From positions 3,542,904 to 3,606,903 of the forward strand of contig NZ_KB455575.1 in assembly GCF_000341735.1 (NCBI RefSeq): DNA of 64,000 nucleotides, read 5' to 3'. The stretch comes from Methylotuvimicrobium buryatense 5G. Lineage in GTDB: Bacteria > Pseudomonadota > Gammaproteobacteria > Methylococcales > Methylomonadaceae. Made by a program: the position numbers and the translations under genes. Positions 30,281-38,705 of this stretch are shown one piece after another. Each line of letters opens with the position of its first letter. Within the stretch, counting starts at the first letter, position 1. The notes below the pieces were generated by a model. That model worked only from the letters and a program-made list of their open reading frames with translations. It had not been told where the DNA came from and did no database searches.

Positions 30281-30772
30281 ATGAAAATATCTCTAATCGT
30301 CGCCATGTCTAGTAATCGCGTGATCGGTATCGATAACCGCTTGCCGTGGTATTTATCCGCGGACCTGAAAAAATTCAAGTCCATCACGATGGGATCGCCG
30401 ATATTGATGGGCCGTAAAACGTACGAGTCGATCGGCAGGCCGTTGCCGGGACGGATCAATATCGTTATTACGCGTAATCCCGATTACCGTCCTTCGGGCT
30501 GCGAGGTATATAACGATATCGAAAGCGCGATGGAAAGTTGCCGTAATCATAACGAAATTTTCGTGATCGGCGGAGCGACATTTTACGAGGCCATGCTGCC
30601 GGTTGCCGATTACCTATACCTAACCGAGGTTAGGTGTGCGTTCGAAGGCGATACTTTTTTTCCGGAAATCGACAATAATCATTGGTTGGAAACGCATCGT
30701 GAGGATATTCACAATGACCCGGACGTTTCCTTCGGGTACAGTTTTGTGAAGTTGGAAAGAATAAAAAAATAG
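30281..30772 (+). CDS. folA: Dihydrofolate reductase
   Basis: 163 residues, the usual length. SLIVAMSSNRVIGIDNRLPW at the N-terminus holds the Met20-loop region, DLKKFKSITMGSPILMGRKT the NADPH site, and VIGGATFY the conserved Gly-Gly turn. The enzyme reduces dihydrofolate to tetrahydrofolate with NADPH. No thymidylate synthase gene is adjacent. The ribosome site is weak. Confidence 0.96.
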   Translation: MKISLIVAMSSNRVIGIDNRLPWYLSADLKKFKSITMGSPILMGRKTYESIGRPLPGRINIVITRNPDYRPSGCEVYNDIESAMESCRNHNEIFVIGGATFYEAMLPVADYLYLTEVRCAFEGDTFFPEIDNNHWLETHREDIHNDPDVSFGYSFVKLERIKK

Positions 30773-30890
30773 GCGGATTCAACCGATCATCAGTTCCCTC
30801 ATGTTCAGATTTTAAATCACAACGAACACGACGGCGGCGACAATACCATGCTGTTTAGAGAAATTGTAATCATGCATTCGTTCGGCAAAA

Positions 30891-30896
30891 TATAAT
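30891..30896 (+). promoter_or_regulatory. Possible -10 element for the multicopper oxidase gene
   Basis: A perfect TATAAT lies 21 bp before the start codon, just ahead of an AGAGGAAGGA ribosome site. No good -35 was found at 16-18 bp, so a regulator may be needed. No CueR-type dyad was recognised. Confidence 0.3.
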
Positions 30897-30917
30897 TACA
30901 AAAAAGAGGAAGGAACA

Positions 30918-32888
30918 ATGACAAAACTAATCAATCAACAAAGACGTCAGTTTTTACAATATTCGTTTTTCGGCGTGGCCGCAGCTTCCTTGCCCGGCAT
31001 TAGCGCTGCGGCGATGAAACAAATCAAGAGCGAGCCCTCCCCCGACTTCAACCCCGATGTCGAAATCGAATTTACCTCGCGTAACGCTTTCGTGCCTATT
31101 CTAAGCAATGGGGAGAAGTCAAAAGTACAAAAATATTATGGCAAGCTATTGAAAGGCCCTAAGGATACCTTGCAAGACCTCGGCGATAATTTTTTGGGGC
31201 CTGTGATGAATCTGGTCAAAGGCCAAAAAGTCAGGGTTTATTATCGTAACCGGCTAAGCGAACCATCGATCATTCATTGGCACGGACTGCATGTACCGCA
31301 AGCCAGCGACGGGCATCCGATGTATACGATAGGTCCTGGCGAGCAATATGTGTATGAATTCGAAGTGATGAACCCTGCCGGAACCAGTTTTTATCATTCG
31401 CATGCGCATGAAGTCACCGGCGATCAAGTCTATTTCGGCTTAGCTGGGTTGATTAAAGTCACCGACGATACTGAAAAAGCCTTGGGACTGCCCAGCGGCG
31501 AATACGATGTTCCGTTAGTGCTGCAAGACAGGCGCTTCGACGCCAAAAACCAATTGCGTTACGTACATGGCATGCACGACAAAATGATGGGCTTTCTCGG
31601 CGATAAAATTATCGTTAATGGCAAGGAGGATGCCGAATTTTCGGTCAAGGCGCGGGCTTACCGCTTCCGTGCTTTGAACGGTTCCAATTCCAGAATCTAT
31701 AAATTGGGTTGGGATGACGGTACGCCGTTGACCGCGATCGGCACCGACGCCCATTTACTGGAAAAGCCGGAAACGCGCCCTTACATCATGCTGGCGCCCG
31801 GCGAGAGGGTCGATCTTTGGCTCGACTTTAGCGGGCGCGAAGCCGGGTCGAAGCTCGTTATGTATAGTTTGCCGTATACCGGTGCGATGCCGCCGATGTA
31901 TGAACGCATGCACGGCATACAAAGCGATCATGGCGGCATGGAGGAGAATGACGCAGCAAACGAAACCCGCGGCATGGGCATGATGGGCGGCGGAATGATG
32001 TCGGGCGGCTTGGCGCAGGGCGCTAAATTTGCCGTCGCGACCTTCAATGTCACCGCAACAGCCGAAGACTCGCCCAAGCTACCGGCCCAATTGGTCGCCT
32101 TCGAGCGTTTGACCGAACAACACGTCGATAATGCCGCTAAACCGATTCCAATCGGGATTTCCGAAAAACCGATGCGGCCGCAACTGAACGGCAAATCGTT
32201 TACGATGGATCATGTGTTCGATTTTGAGAAAGTCAAGCTGGGTTCGATCAAAAAAATCAAAATCTTTCATGATCATGGCCCTGGCGGCGGTCAGCACGGC
32301 GATGCCAAAATGGAGCACGATCCTAAACCGAAAGCAGATTCGGCAATGCAGATGAAGCATGGCACCGATAAACAAGAAGGAGAGTCGATGCAAGGCGGTC
32401 ATGGCCGCGGCGGCATGGGTAAGATGGGAGGCATGCGCCATGGCGGCGGTATGGGCATGATGGGCGGTATGCAACATGACGGCGATGCACAACAAGCCGA
32501 TCATGAAGGCGGAATGGGCATGGGTCGCGGTATGCGTGGGATGCAGCACGGTGGCGATACCGACATGCAAATGGGCGGTGGTATGGAAGAGGGAGAAGGT
32601 ATGGGTATGATGGGCGGCATGAATCTATCGATGGCGCATCCGATTCATTTACACGGTCAACAATACCAAATTCTATCGAGAAAAATCGGTCCGATGGGTT
32701 CGAAGGGTTATGAGACCGTCAAAGACGGTTTCATCGATAGCGGTTGGAAGGATACCGTCTTGGTCATGCCTGGCGAAGAAGTGGAAATTGCCAAGCCCTT
32801 CCAAGATTTTAAAGGCCTGTTCTTATACCACTGTCATAATCTGGAGCATGAAAACTTGGGCATGATGCGGCAGTTCTTGGTTGAATAG
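30918..32888 (+). CDS. Tat-exported multicopper oxidase (CopA/CueO type) with Met/His-rich insert
   Basis: 656 residues. Twin-arginine signal RRQFLQYSFFG (about 9-19). Copper motifs: HWHGLH (about 119-124), HSHAH (about 160), HPIHLHGQQY (about 574), and YHCHNLEHENLGM near 637, the type 1 site with its axial Met. Between domains two and three (about 331-567) is a long stretch rich in Met, His and Gly with repeats such as GMGMMGGM, much longer than the Met-rich helix of CueO. It probably binds Cu(I), feeding an oxidase that turns Cu(I) into less toxic Cu(II) in the periplasm. It is monocistronic with its own terminator. Confidence 0.93.
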   Translation: MTKLINQQRRQFLQYSFFGVAAASLPGISAAAMKQIKSEPSPDFNPDVEIEFTSRNAFVPILSNGEKSKVQKYYGKLLKGPKDTLQDLGDNFLGPVMNLVKGQKVRVYYRNRLSEPSIIHWHGLHVPQASDGHPMYTIGPGEQYVYEFEVMNPAGTSFYHSHAHEVTGDQVYFGLAGLIKVTDDTEKALGLPSGEYDVPLVLQDRRFDAKNQLRYVHGMHDKMMGFLGDKIIVNGKEDAEFSVKARAYRFRALNGSNSRIYKLGWDDGTPLTAIGTDAHLLEKPETRPYIMLAPGERVDLWLDFSGREAGSKLVMYSLPYTGAMPPMYERMHGIQSDHGGMEENDAANETRGMGMMGGGMMSGGLAQGAKFAVATFNVTATAEDSPKLPAQLVAFERLTEQHVDNAAKPIPIGISEKPMRPQLNGKSFTMDHVFDFEKVKLGSIKKIKIFHDHGPGGGQHGDAKMEHDPKPKADSAMQMKHGTDKQEGESMQGGHGRGGMGKMGGMRHGGGMGMMGGMQHDGDAQQADHEGGMGMGRGMRGMQHGGDTDMQMGGGMEEGEGMGMMGGMNLSMAHPIHLHGQQYQILSRKIGPMGSKGYETVKDGFIDSGWKDTVLVMPGEEVEIAKPFQDFKGLFLYHCHNLEHENLGMMRQFLVE

Positions 32889-32895
32889 ACTGGGC

Positions 32896-32928
32896 TGCCG
32901 GATTAACCAAGATCCGGCATGATTTTTA
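32896..32928 (+). terminator. Intrinsic terminator of the multicopper oxidase gene
   Basis: Perfect 8-bp stem TGCCGGAT / ATCCGGCA with an 8-base loop, followed by TGATTTTTA. It starts 7 bp after the stop codon. Confidence 0.8.
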
Positions 32929-33060
32929 CGGTATTCATTTTCCCCTTGTCGAAGACGCTTACATGGATGTAAGCGGTAGACTGCGTCGGGAACCGGCAGT
33001 CGAGGTGGCGTATTAACTCGAAGGGCTAACGAATTCATACAATTCCAATTTAATTCCACT

Positions 33061-33882
33061 ATGCAGTTTCTGACCAGTTTAGTTTTATTTCGCACCCGGT
33101 ATTGGGTTGCTTTGTATTTTACGGCCGCCTTGCTCGGTGCCCTGATCGGCTTTTTCTTTTTATATCCGATCAACGAATTCGTTTATTACTTCGAACACGA
33201 ACGCTACCGGCCCGATGCAGCGAATGTGATTCGATATGTGACCGGTGAAGTGATGAATTCGCTGAGGGGCAAGACTCCGATGAAAACAACTTTTTATGCT
33301 TTCGTCGGCGCAAGTTTAGGCTGCATTACCGCGTTGCTTTACAATGTCATGCATCGGCGCTGGCTGCAAATTCAACAGCTTACGCATGAGTTGGACAAGG
33401 ATTTAGAGGCGCTGATCAAACAGGGAGAAAATCCGCATTTGGAATTTAAATCGTCATTGCGCTGGGACATCGTTGAAAATCGGGTTAATCGCGCGCTCGA
33501 GGGCGTCGTGATCAAGACCTTAGCCGGCTTTATGAACGGACAAGGCGGCACATTATTGATCGGGGTATCCGACGAGGGCGAAATCCTGGGATTAAACCAG
33601 GATTATCAAACGTTGAAAAAACCCGGCCGTGACGGATATGAGCAGCTGATCATGACCATGATCGCGTCGAATATGGGCGCCGATATCTGTCAATTCGTAC
33701 GGGTCGTCTATCATGATCTCGACGGACTGGATATTTGCCGCTTGATCGTGCTCCCGTCAACACGCCCGGTCTTCATTCAACAAGGTAACAACCCGAAGCT
33801 TTATTTGAGAACCGGCGGCGGAACACGAGAGCTCAATGTGCAGGAAGCAATGGATTATATGAAGGTCCGCTGGCATAAATAG
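33061..33882 (+). CDS. Membrane-anchored AlbA_2 (Schlafen-like) domain protein
   Basis: 273 residues. Two N-terminal membrane helices (about 17-40 and 76-95), a coiled linker, and an AlbA_2 domain (about 125-260) with NPHLEFKSSLRWD and GGTLLIGVSDEGEILG. Cytosolic AlbA_2 domains are linked to nucleic-acid binding or cleavage, often in regulatory or defence proteins; here the domain would be tethered to the membrane. No clear ribosome site before the ATG. It lies just left of the integron remnant but shows no cassette features. Confidence 0.8.
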   Translation: MQFLTSLVLFRTRYWVALYFTAALLGALIGFFFLYPINEFVYYFEHERYRPDAANVIRYVTGEVMNSLRGKTPMKTTFYAFVGASLGCITALLYNVMHRRWLQIQQLTHELDKDLEALIKQGENPHLEFKSSLRWDIVENRVNRALEGVVIKTLAGFMNGQGGTLLIGVSDEGEILGLNQDYQTLKKPGRDGYEQLIMTMIASNMGADICQFVRVVYHDLDGLDICRLIVLPSTRPVFIQQGNNPKLYLRTGGGTRELNVQEAMDYMKVRWHK

Positions 33883-34250
33883 CCGGTATACCCGATTCCC
33901 AAAATCCCGTTTTCCAATAACTGTTACTCTCGGAGATTGATGCTGAAAAGGCTTTCACGTTTTTTCAGAAACCACGGCCTGTGGTATGGTCAATTCTTAG
34001 CAATACCGGCTTAAAAAATTGGGGTATTCTGAATCCGGTGTTGAAAAGTTAACGTTTGGCCGTGTCAAAAATTTCATTGATTGTTGACGCCAATAAAAAA
34101 CCAACTTTTAACCGAACCTTGTCGAATGTTGAAGTACTGTATAACTGACATTCGAACCGACAATTTTTCGAGAAGACCACAGGCGACATCCGGCCACTTT
34201 GCGACATTTAAAGATTTTAGCGTATGACGGCAGTAATTACGAAAGCAATC
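33883..34250. other. Non-coding stretch next to the attC-like site
   Basis: No convincing gene or RNA was found. If the integron reading is right, this would be the remains of the next cassette downstream of the attC-like site on the minus strand. A search by eye for a second attC gave nothing. Confidence 0.3.
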
Positions 34251-34342
34251 GCTTAACGTAGAGTTAACCGGGCGCGGCTCACCAAAGCTTGAAAATTGAT
34301 AAAGTGGCAAATGGCCTCGCCCGGTTAAGCGTTTTGTTGGAC
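34251..34342 (-). repeat. attC-like recombination site of an integron cassette
   Basis: On the minus strand the outer boxes are GTCCAAC (34342-34336, fits RYYYAAC) and GTTAAGC (34257-34251, fits GTTRRRY). Inside them, GCTTAACCGGGCG pairs with CGCCCGGTTAACTC as the L boxes. The total of about 92 bp fits attC sites. The stop codon of the DUF2442 gene lies within the site, as is common in cassettes. No exact match to a known attC is claimed. Confidence 0.65.
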
Positions 34343-34579
34343 CGATTTTTTTTTGCATTTATCGTAAACAAACTCAGGATCGAGGTCGGCTCCAGACTCC
34401 CATTCAATGGTGTCAAAAACAACTCTAACTTTTTCAAATGATTTGCAATCTTTAAGACGATTAAAAATTCCAAAACCCAAGTATGGCTTCATATCTAACA
34501 CGCCGCTTTCGCCGTTACTAAAGGTGATATCAAGCATGAAATCATCTCTGGGGACAACATCTGTTACTGATGGATACAT
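34325..34579 (-). CDS. DUF2442 protein, cassette gene
   Basis: 84 residues. The pattern DDFMLDITFSNGESGVLDMKPYL and an acidic EWESGADLDPEFVYDK end fit DUF2442, a small family often found beside DUF4160 genes. GGAGGG lies 7 bp before the ATG. It follows the DUF4160 gene by 11 bp, and its stop lies in an attC-like site. Such pairs have been proposed as toxin-antitoxin-like, but the biochemical function is unknown. Confidence 0.85.
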   Translation of the reverse strand: MYPSVTDVVPRDDFMLDITFSNGESGVLDMKPYLGFGIFNRLKDCKSFEKVRVVFDTIEWESGADLDPEFVYDKCKKKSVQQNA

Positions 34580-34590
34580 TTTATTCCCTC

Positions 34591-34884
34591 CTATTGTAAT
34601 GGTTGAATTTTGAACGGTTCCTCACCATTCATAACCAAATTCCAGTCATTCATAAGTTCTTCTTGATGTATTTCAGCCCATGCTAAGACAAGCTTTATTT
34701 GCCTCCTCGGCAAATTTCCCTCAATCAGTTCACATGTGCGTATGTCTACCGTAGCTGTATATTCAGCATAGTAGACATGAAAGTGCGGTGGCGGATGTTC
34801 ACCAGGCGCAAAGTACATGCGGATGATAATTCCATAAAACGTCGATATTGTTGGCAAGACAATCCCCTGTTTAACATCTTTCAT
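34591..34884 (-). CDS. DUF4160 protein, cassette gene
   Basis: 97 residues with the family signature FYGIIIRMYFAPGEHPPPHFHV near the start, then LIEGNLPRRQIKLVLAWAE. No ribosome site is visible ahead of the ATG at 34884, which is consistent with a cassette expressed from an upstream promoter that has been lost. The first residues before FYGI may not be translated. It pairs with the DUF2442 gene. Another DUF4160 gene, broken, is at 36721-36810. Confidence 0.85.
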   Translation of the reverse strand: MKDVKQGIVLPTISTFYGIIIRMYFAPGEHPPPHFHVYYAEYTATVDIRTCELIEGNLPRRQIKLVLAWAEIHQEELMNDWNLVMNGEEPFKIQPLQ

Positions 34885-34997
34885 CCGGCGGGACCGCTGG
34901 AGAGTTCCGCCTTATGAGGGTTTTGATTTCACTCTGCCCCGATTATCTTGCGACCCCGATTATCTGATGGAGTTTCACTCTTTATTTACAAAAATAA

Positions 34998-35345
34998 AAA
35001 TATAAAAATGCCGCCAAAAAATTCATTTGGCAGTGGCTTTTCCCTCGACAGTCATTAACATTGGTCACGGAAACGCAAGAACGTAAGCGCTATCATATCC
35101 ATGAGTTTGTGGTACAGAAAGCGATCAAGCGTGCAGTAAATGATGCTAAATTGACCAAACGGGCAACCGCCCATACTTTGCGGCATTCCTTCGCCAGCCA
35201 TTTATTAGAATCCAATTATGACATTCGCACTATTCAGGAATTGCTAGACCACAGCGATATCAGAACCACGATGATTTATACCCATATAGTACAAAGCAGA
35301 ACACTCAAGCAAGCAAAAAGTCCATTGGATTTTGATACAGAATAA
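34998..35345 (+). pseudogene. Integron-type tyrosine recombinase, 3' third only
   Basis: The frame is open from 34998 and stays in register through [13 protein letters not shown], the IntI-like [18 protein letters not shown], the catalytic [12 protein letters not shown] and the C-terminal tyrosine box TTMIYTH. These match integron integrases (IntI) better than XerC/D. About 115 of some 320 residues remain; the N-terminal catalytic Arg region is gone, so it cannot recombine. It points away from the cassettes at 34325-34884, as intI does in real integrons. Confidence 0.85.
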
Positions 35346-35558
35346 GTTGTCTTATTTTTCGATCATAAAGTGACTGCTTTTATTCGCTTTTCTGCCATTA
35401 AGAAATTAGTATTCTATGACGGCTTTGGGTCGTTTTAGTCTATTTCGATTCAAACCCAAAATGACATTGGTGACTGGCTGCTATTGAGAAGTTCGGCATT
35501 TGCCGTGAAAACAATTTGGTTTTTTAAGGACAATTGAAAAGCCGGTATCTAAGGAGAG
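35346..35558. other. Intergenic gap between the integrase fragment and the toxin-antitoxin genes
   Basis: Nothing recognised in this stretch. It is A/T-rich and holds no attC boxes that I can see. Confidence 0.3.
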
Positions 35559-35885
35559 TCACTTTTTGCCATAGGTGTTATCGTGGTCAGGGGCAATGGT
35601 TAGAAGACGAATGAAATCGCCATCACAATAAGCGGTAGCCCTTCTGGCTTGGGTGATCCGCAACGAATAAATTGCATCAATCCCCGTCGGGGGGTTGACA
35701 CTAATGATCTTTTCCCACTTTATGCCGCTGTCTCGATAAACTTGATTCCAGGTCATTTGCCGTATTTTGTTGAGAGAGTCTAAGGCAGCGTGTCTTTCCG
35801 GCTTTTGCAGCATAAATAAGTTTTTTTGAAAAACAGGGTTGTTAAGATCAAGCCTGACCAGTTTATCTTGGTCATTCTTCGCCAC
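35559..35885 (-). CDS. RelE/HigB-like toxin candidate
   Basis: 108 residues, GTG start with GGAG 7 bp ahead, overlapping the upstream antitoxin-like gene by 14 bp. The core IYSLRITQARRATAYCDGDFIRLL resembles the strands of RelE/ParE-fold toxins, with LTIAPDHD near the end. Toxins of this fold cut mRNA on the ribosome or poison gyrase; which applies here cannot be told. The gene order antitoxin first, toxin second is the usual one. Confidence 0.7.
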   Translation of the reverse strand: MAKNDQDKLVRLDLNNPVFQKNLFMLQKPERHAALDSLNKIRQMTWNQVYRDSGIKWEKIISVNPPTGIDAIYSLRITQARRATAYCDGDFIRLLTIAPDHDNTYGKK

Positions 35886-36150
35886 TTAATTTCTCCAGCA
35901 TGCTATCCAAATTACTTTCAGCGGGTTTATTGGTTTGCGCCCAAGACAAGGCATTTTGCAAGTCTGTAGCCGCTTTTGGTTGGTGTAACCAGCTTTCGTT
36001 GTCAGGGATGATAGTTGCCGTGCGTATTAGCCATACCCCCGGCTCTTGCTCCTCCACTAGCACTTGTCGGCCAGCGTAATGCTTCCCAAGTGAGATTTGC
36101 CCATTTGCGCCAATGACTTTGACACTAGGTTGTGTAGTTGCTCTCGACAT
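35872..36150 (-). CDS. AbrB-like antitoxin candidate
   Basis: 92 residues from the ATG at 36150, which has AGGAGG in ideal position; a start 10 codons upstream is less likely. ANGQISLGKHYAGRQVLVEE (about 15-34) fits a swapped-hairpin AbrB/SpoVT-like DNA-binding domain, and the C-terminal part with SNLDSMLEKL probably wraps the toxin. It likely represses its own promoter. Together with the following gene it forms a toxin-antitoxin module in the accessory island. Confidence 0.7.
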   Translation of the reverse strand: MSRATTQPSVKVIGANGQISLGKHYAGRQVLVEEQEPGVWLIRTATIIPDNESWLHQPKAATDLQNALSWAQTNKPAESNLDSMLEKLSGEE

Positions 36151-36441
36151 TGCAACCTCCTTAATAATATAAGAAGGCACTATAGCACCAACATGGAAAA
36201 ATTAATAGCTCCCGACAAGGGGGAAAATATTCGATAAAAACCTAAGCGAAGATAACCGGGGATGTAAGCGAATTTTTAGCAATTTCAATAAACTATGATA
36301 AATAATAAACGTATTCGCCATGCCGGACTATGGCTCATATCAACCATTTTTGAAAGATCGGCCAACACCCTCCGGTCGGGGTAGCAATCTAGATTTAATA
36401 GTTAAGGCATTCTGCGACCCAGTCGACTGTCCGGTATTCGG

Positions 36442-36720
36442 CCAGCAATTCCCAATTTGGAGATCAAAAAGGGTGCGGGGTATGCTTGGCGAGGATGTCG
36501 GCAGCAGGGCAGGTTTTTGCTCCTCGGCAATTGCTGAGTTACATGGATGTAATGAATGCAGAAAATGCAGGAGCATTTTTCTGTCCTGCATTGCCCTACT
36601 ACACGCCATCCTTGGCGTTCGAGCTGCCGCCAAGCCCCCATGGATGGGTTTACGGCGTTCCTCGACAGGCATACCCCACACCCTAAAATCGGCGAAACTG
36701 CTCAAACTGGGAATTGCTGG
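36442..36720 (+). mobile_element. MITE with 18-bp terminal inverted repeats
   Basis: The ends are CCAGCAATTCCCAATTTG and CAAACTGGGAATTGCTGG, 17 of 18 bases matching as inverted repeats; inside them GGGTGCGGGGTATGC pairs with GCATACCCCACACCC. The 279-bp body carries modules shared with other repeats in the window (GCAGGTTTTTGCTCCT, TACATGGATGTAA). It has no transposase. It interrupts a DUF4160 gene. Confidence 0.75.
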
Positions 36721-36810
36721 AGTATGTGGTGGTGGATGCACTTTTGGCGCAAAGTTCATGCGCATAATTATGCCATAGAAGCGATGGGTATTTTGCTTGT
36801 CAATACCTGA
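36721..36810 (-). pseudogene. DUF4160 gene, N-terminal remnant cut by a MITE
   Basis: On the minus strand HRFYGIIMRMNFAPKVHPPPH matches the start of the intact DUF4160 protein at 34591-34884, then the frame enters the MITE. No start codon is seen in the normal place; the frame begins at a TTG. The piece beyond the MITE (left of 36442) may encode EYRTVDWV, similar to the expected next strand, but this is uncertain. The interval 36181-36441 has no intact gene. Confidence 0.7.
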
Positions 36811-36842
36811 TACCAAATACCCGAAAGGGAAATACCAATAAA

Positions 36843-37676
36843 TCAGCTCTTTTTTTGCCTAGGCTTCAATACGCCTTCGCAATCGATACTGACTCGGAAA
36901 ACACTCTCTCCCAAATGTAACGCTGTTAGTGCGCCGCCCCAGAGACAGCCGGTGTCGATGCAATAACAATTGTTGCCTCGATAGTAACCGAGCGAGGACC
37001 AATGTCCGAATACGATGCGCAGGTCGGCGTTTTTACGGTTGGCAATTTCAAACCAAGGTTTTAAATTCTTAGACTGGGTTCCAGGCGGCCCGTTATGAAT
37101 AAAATCGAGTTTGCCGTTATCATCGCAATAGCGCATGCGCGTAAAACAATTGATAATAAAACGTAGCCGCTCGACGCCTTTTAATTGAGGCGACCATAGG
37201 TTCGGTTTGTTGCCGTACATGTCTTTGAGAAAATCGGCATAATTGGAATCTTGTAGTGCATTTTCCGCCAGAGCGGCCATTTCGCGGGTCGTGTCGAAAT
37301 CCCATTGCGGGGGCAGGCCGGCATGCACGAGACAAAAGTCGTCATTGTAGTGAAACAGCGGCCGATGTCTGAGCCAATCGAGCAGTTCGTCTCGGTCCGG
37401 CGCCTCGAGGATTTCGCTCAGCGAGTCTTTTTTGCGCTCGGATCTAATCGAACAAGCCGTAGCGAGCAAGTGTAAATCATGATTGCCCAGTACGGTCACG
37501 GCCGAGGAACCAAGCGATCTTACGAAACGTAGGGTTTCCAGCGATTTCGGCCCGCGGTTGACCAAGTCGCCCGCAAACCAGATTTGGTCGGAGCGTTCAT
37601 TGAATCGGAGTGCATCCAATAGTCTAAGCAAATCGTCGTAGCAACCTTGAATATCGCCAATCGCATAAATGGACAT
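36843..37676 (-). CDS. apaH: Bis(5'-nucleosyl)-tetraphosphatase, symmetrical (ApaH)
   Basis: 277 residues. Phosphoesterase motifs GDIQGC (6-12), GDLVNRGP (about 40), LGNHDLH (about 65) and VHAGLPP (about 120). It splits diadenosine tetraphosphate into two ADP and can also remove NpnN caps from RNA. It starts 2 bp after the apaG stop, so the two are co-transcribed. The usual E. coli neighbours ksgA and pdxA are absent here. Confidence 0.95.
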   Translation of the reverse strand: MSIYAIGDIQGCYDDLLRLLDALRFNERSDQIWFAGDLVNRGPKSLETLRFVRSLGSSAVTVLGNHDLHLLATACSIRSERKKDSLSEILEAPDRDELLDWLRHRPLFHYNDDFCLVHAGLPPQWDFDTTREMAALAENALQDSNYADFLKDMYGNKPNLWSPQLKGVERLRFIINCFTRMRYCDDNGKLDFIHNGPPGTQSKNLKPWFEIANRKNADLRIVFGHWSSLGYYRGNNCYCIDTGCLWGGALTALHLGESVFRVSIDCEGVLKPRQKKS

Positions 37677-37678
37677 GG

Positions 37679-38056
37679 TCAGTGTAAGGTTCTAGGAATC
37701 GACAGCGTGAACTTAGGGATATAAGCTTCAAAATCCTCGCCGTCATCGGAGCGCATCGAATATTTGCCTTGCATCACGCCTACCGGCGTTTCGATCATTG
37801 CGCCGCTGGTATAACGAAATGATTCGCCGGGTTTGAGATAGGGTTGTTCGCCGATGACGCCTTCGCCCGTAACCTCTTGTACTTTGCCGTTGGCATCGGT
37901 AATCAACCAATGCCGAGTCAATAATTTCGCCGGAATCATGCCGGCATTGGTGATCGTAATCGTATAGGCGAAGACGTAACGTCCTTCTTCCGGGTATGAT
38001 TGCGTTTCGATGAAATGAGGGGTAGCCTCGATCATGATTTTATTTTTTGTGCTCAT
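37679..38056 (-). CDS. apaG: ApaG protein
   Basis: 125 residues, full length. Beta-sandwich signatures [27 protein letters not shown] and [20 protein letters not shown] are typical. ApaG is linked to ApaH genetically; its exact role is unsettled. First gene of the apaG-apaH unit, divergent from the ankyrin gene with 80 bp between the starts. Confidence 0.95.
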   Translation of the reverse strand: MSTKNKIMIEATPHFIETQSYPEEGRYVFAYTITITNAGMIPAKLLTRHWLITDANGKVQEVTGEGVIGEQPYLKPGESFRYTSGAMIETPVGVMQGKYSMRSDDGEDFEAYIPKFTLSIPRTLH

Positions 38057-38136
38057 CGACGATGGTATAAATTATGAATGCTAAATTGATTAGTATTTCA
38101 ACTTAACTCGGTTTTAAACGCAAGCAACTATTCAAC

Positions 38137-38658
38137 ATGAGATTCGACAGAGCGTTTACTATTCTATTGCTTTTGTTGCCATTGAACGTTTACGCGGCAA
38201 GTGCCGTTGATTTGTTTTCCGCCTCGGTCGGCGGTAATCAAGCCCGAGTCGAAGCGCTTCTGGCTCAAGGCCTCAATGTTAATAGCGCAACTCCCGGCGG
38301 GCGCACCGCATTGATGGGCGCGAGTTTCGGCGGTAATGCGCGGATTGCGCAAACTCTCTTGGCTTACGGCGCCGATGTGAATATGGCCGATAATACCGGG
38401 ACGACGGCGTTGATGGATGCATTGATGTTCAGTCATGAAAATATCGTTAACTTGTTGATAACGGCAGGCGCCGATGTCAATGCCAAAGACAATCAAAATA
38501 TAACGGTATTGGGTCGAGCGAAAAAAGTCGGTAATGAGCGCATCATCAAAATCCTCGAGCAAGCAGGCGCTCAGGAAGCACCGGAAGTCGAAGAAACGGA
38601 GCCTGTGGAGGAAGAAGGCGAAGCCCCTGCGGAAGAACAAGAAAAGCCTGAAGAATAG
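38137..38658 (+). CDS. Exported ankyrin-repeat protein with acidic tail
   Basis: 173 residues. Signal peptide (1-20, ending VYAAS), three to four ankyrin repeats (about 25-145; GGRTALMGASFGGN, GTTALMDALMFSHE), and a Glu/Pro-rich tail (about 147-173). Ankyrin repeats bind proteins; the partner is unknown. The tail is very acidic and could interact with metals or cationic surfaces. A MITE starts 48 bp after the stop. Confidence 0.88.
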   Translation: MRFDRAFTILLLLLPLNVYAASAVDLFSASVGGNQARVEALLAQGLNVNSATPGGRTALMGASFGGNARIAQTLLAYGADVNMADNTGTTALMDALMFSHENIVNLLITAGADVNAKDNQNITVLGRAKKVGNERIIKILEQAGAQEAPEVEETEPVEEEGEAPAEEQEKPEE

Positions 38659-38705
38659 AGAGGGGAATCGAGATTTTCGTAAGCAATTAAAGCTATACTT
38701 CCCTA

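Noticed and set aside
32400-32620. Repeat-rich DNA within the multicopper oxidase, considered as a tandem repeat element
   Set aside because: The repeats code for the Met/Gly/His-rich insert in one continuous frame.
34074-34358. 94-codon minus-strand frame over the attC-like site
   Set aside because: It spans the attC structure and the end of the DUF2442 gene in another frame; no domain.
36320-36778. 152-codon frame on the plus strand
   Set aside because: Crosses the MITE and the reverse of the DUF4160 remnant; coding signal comes from neither.
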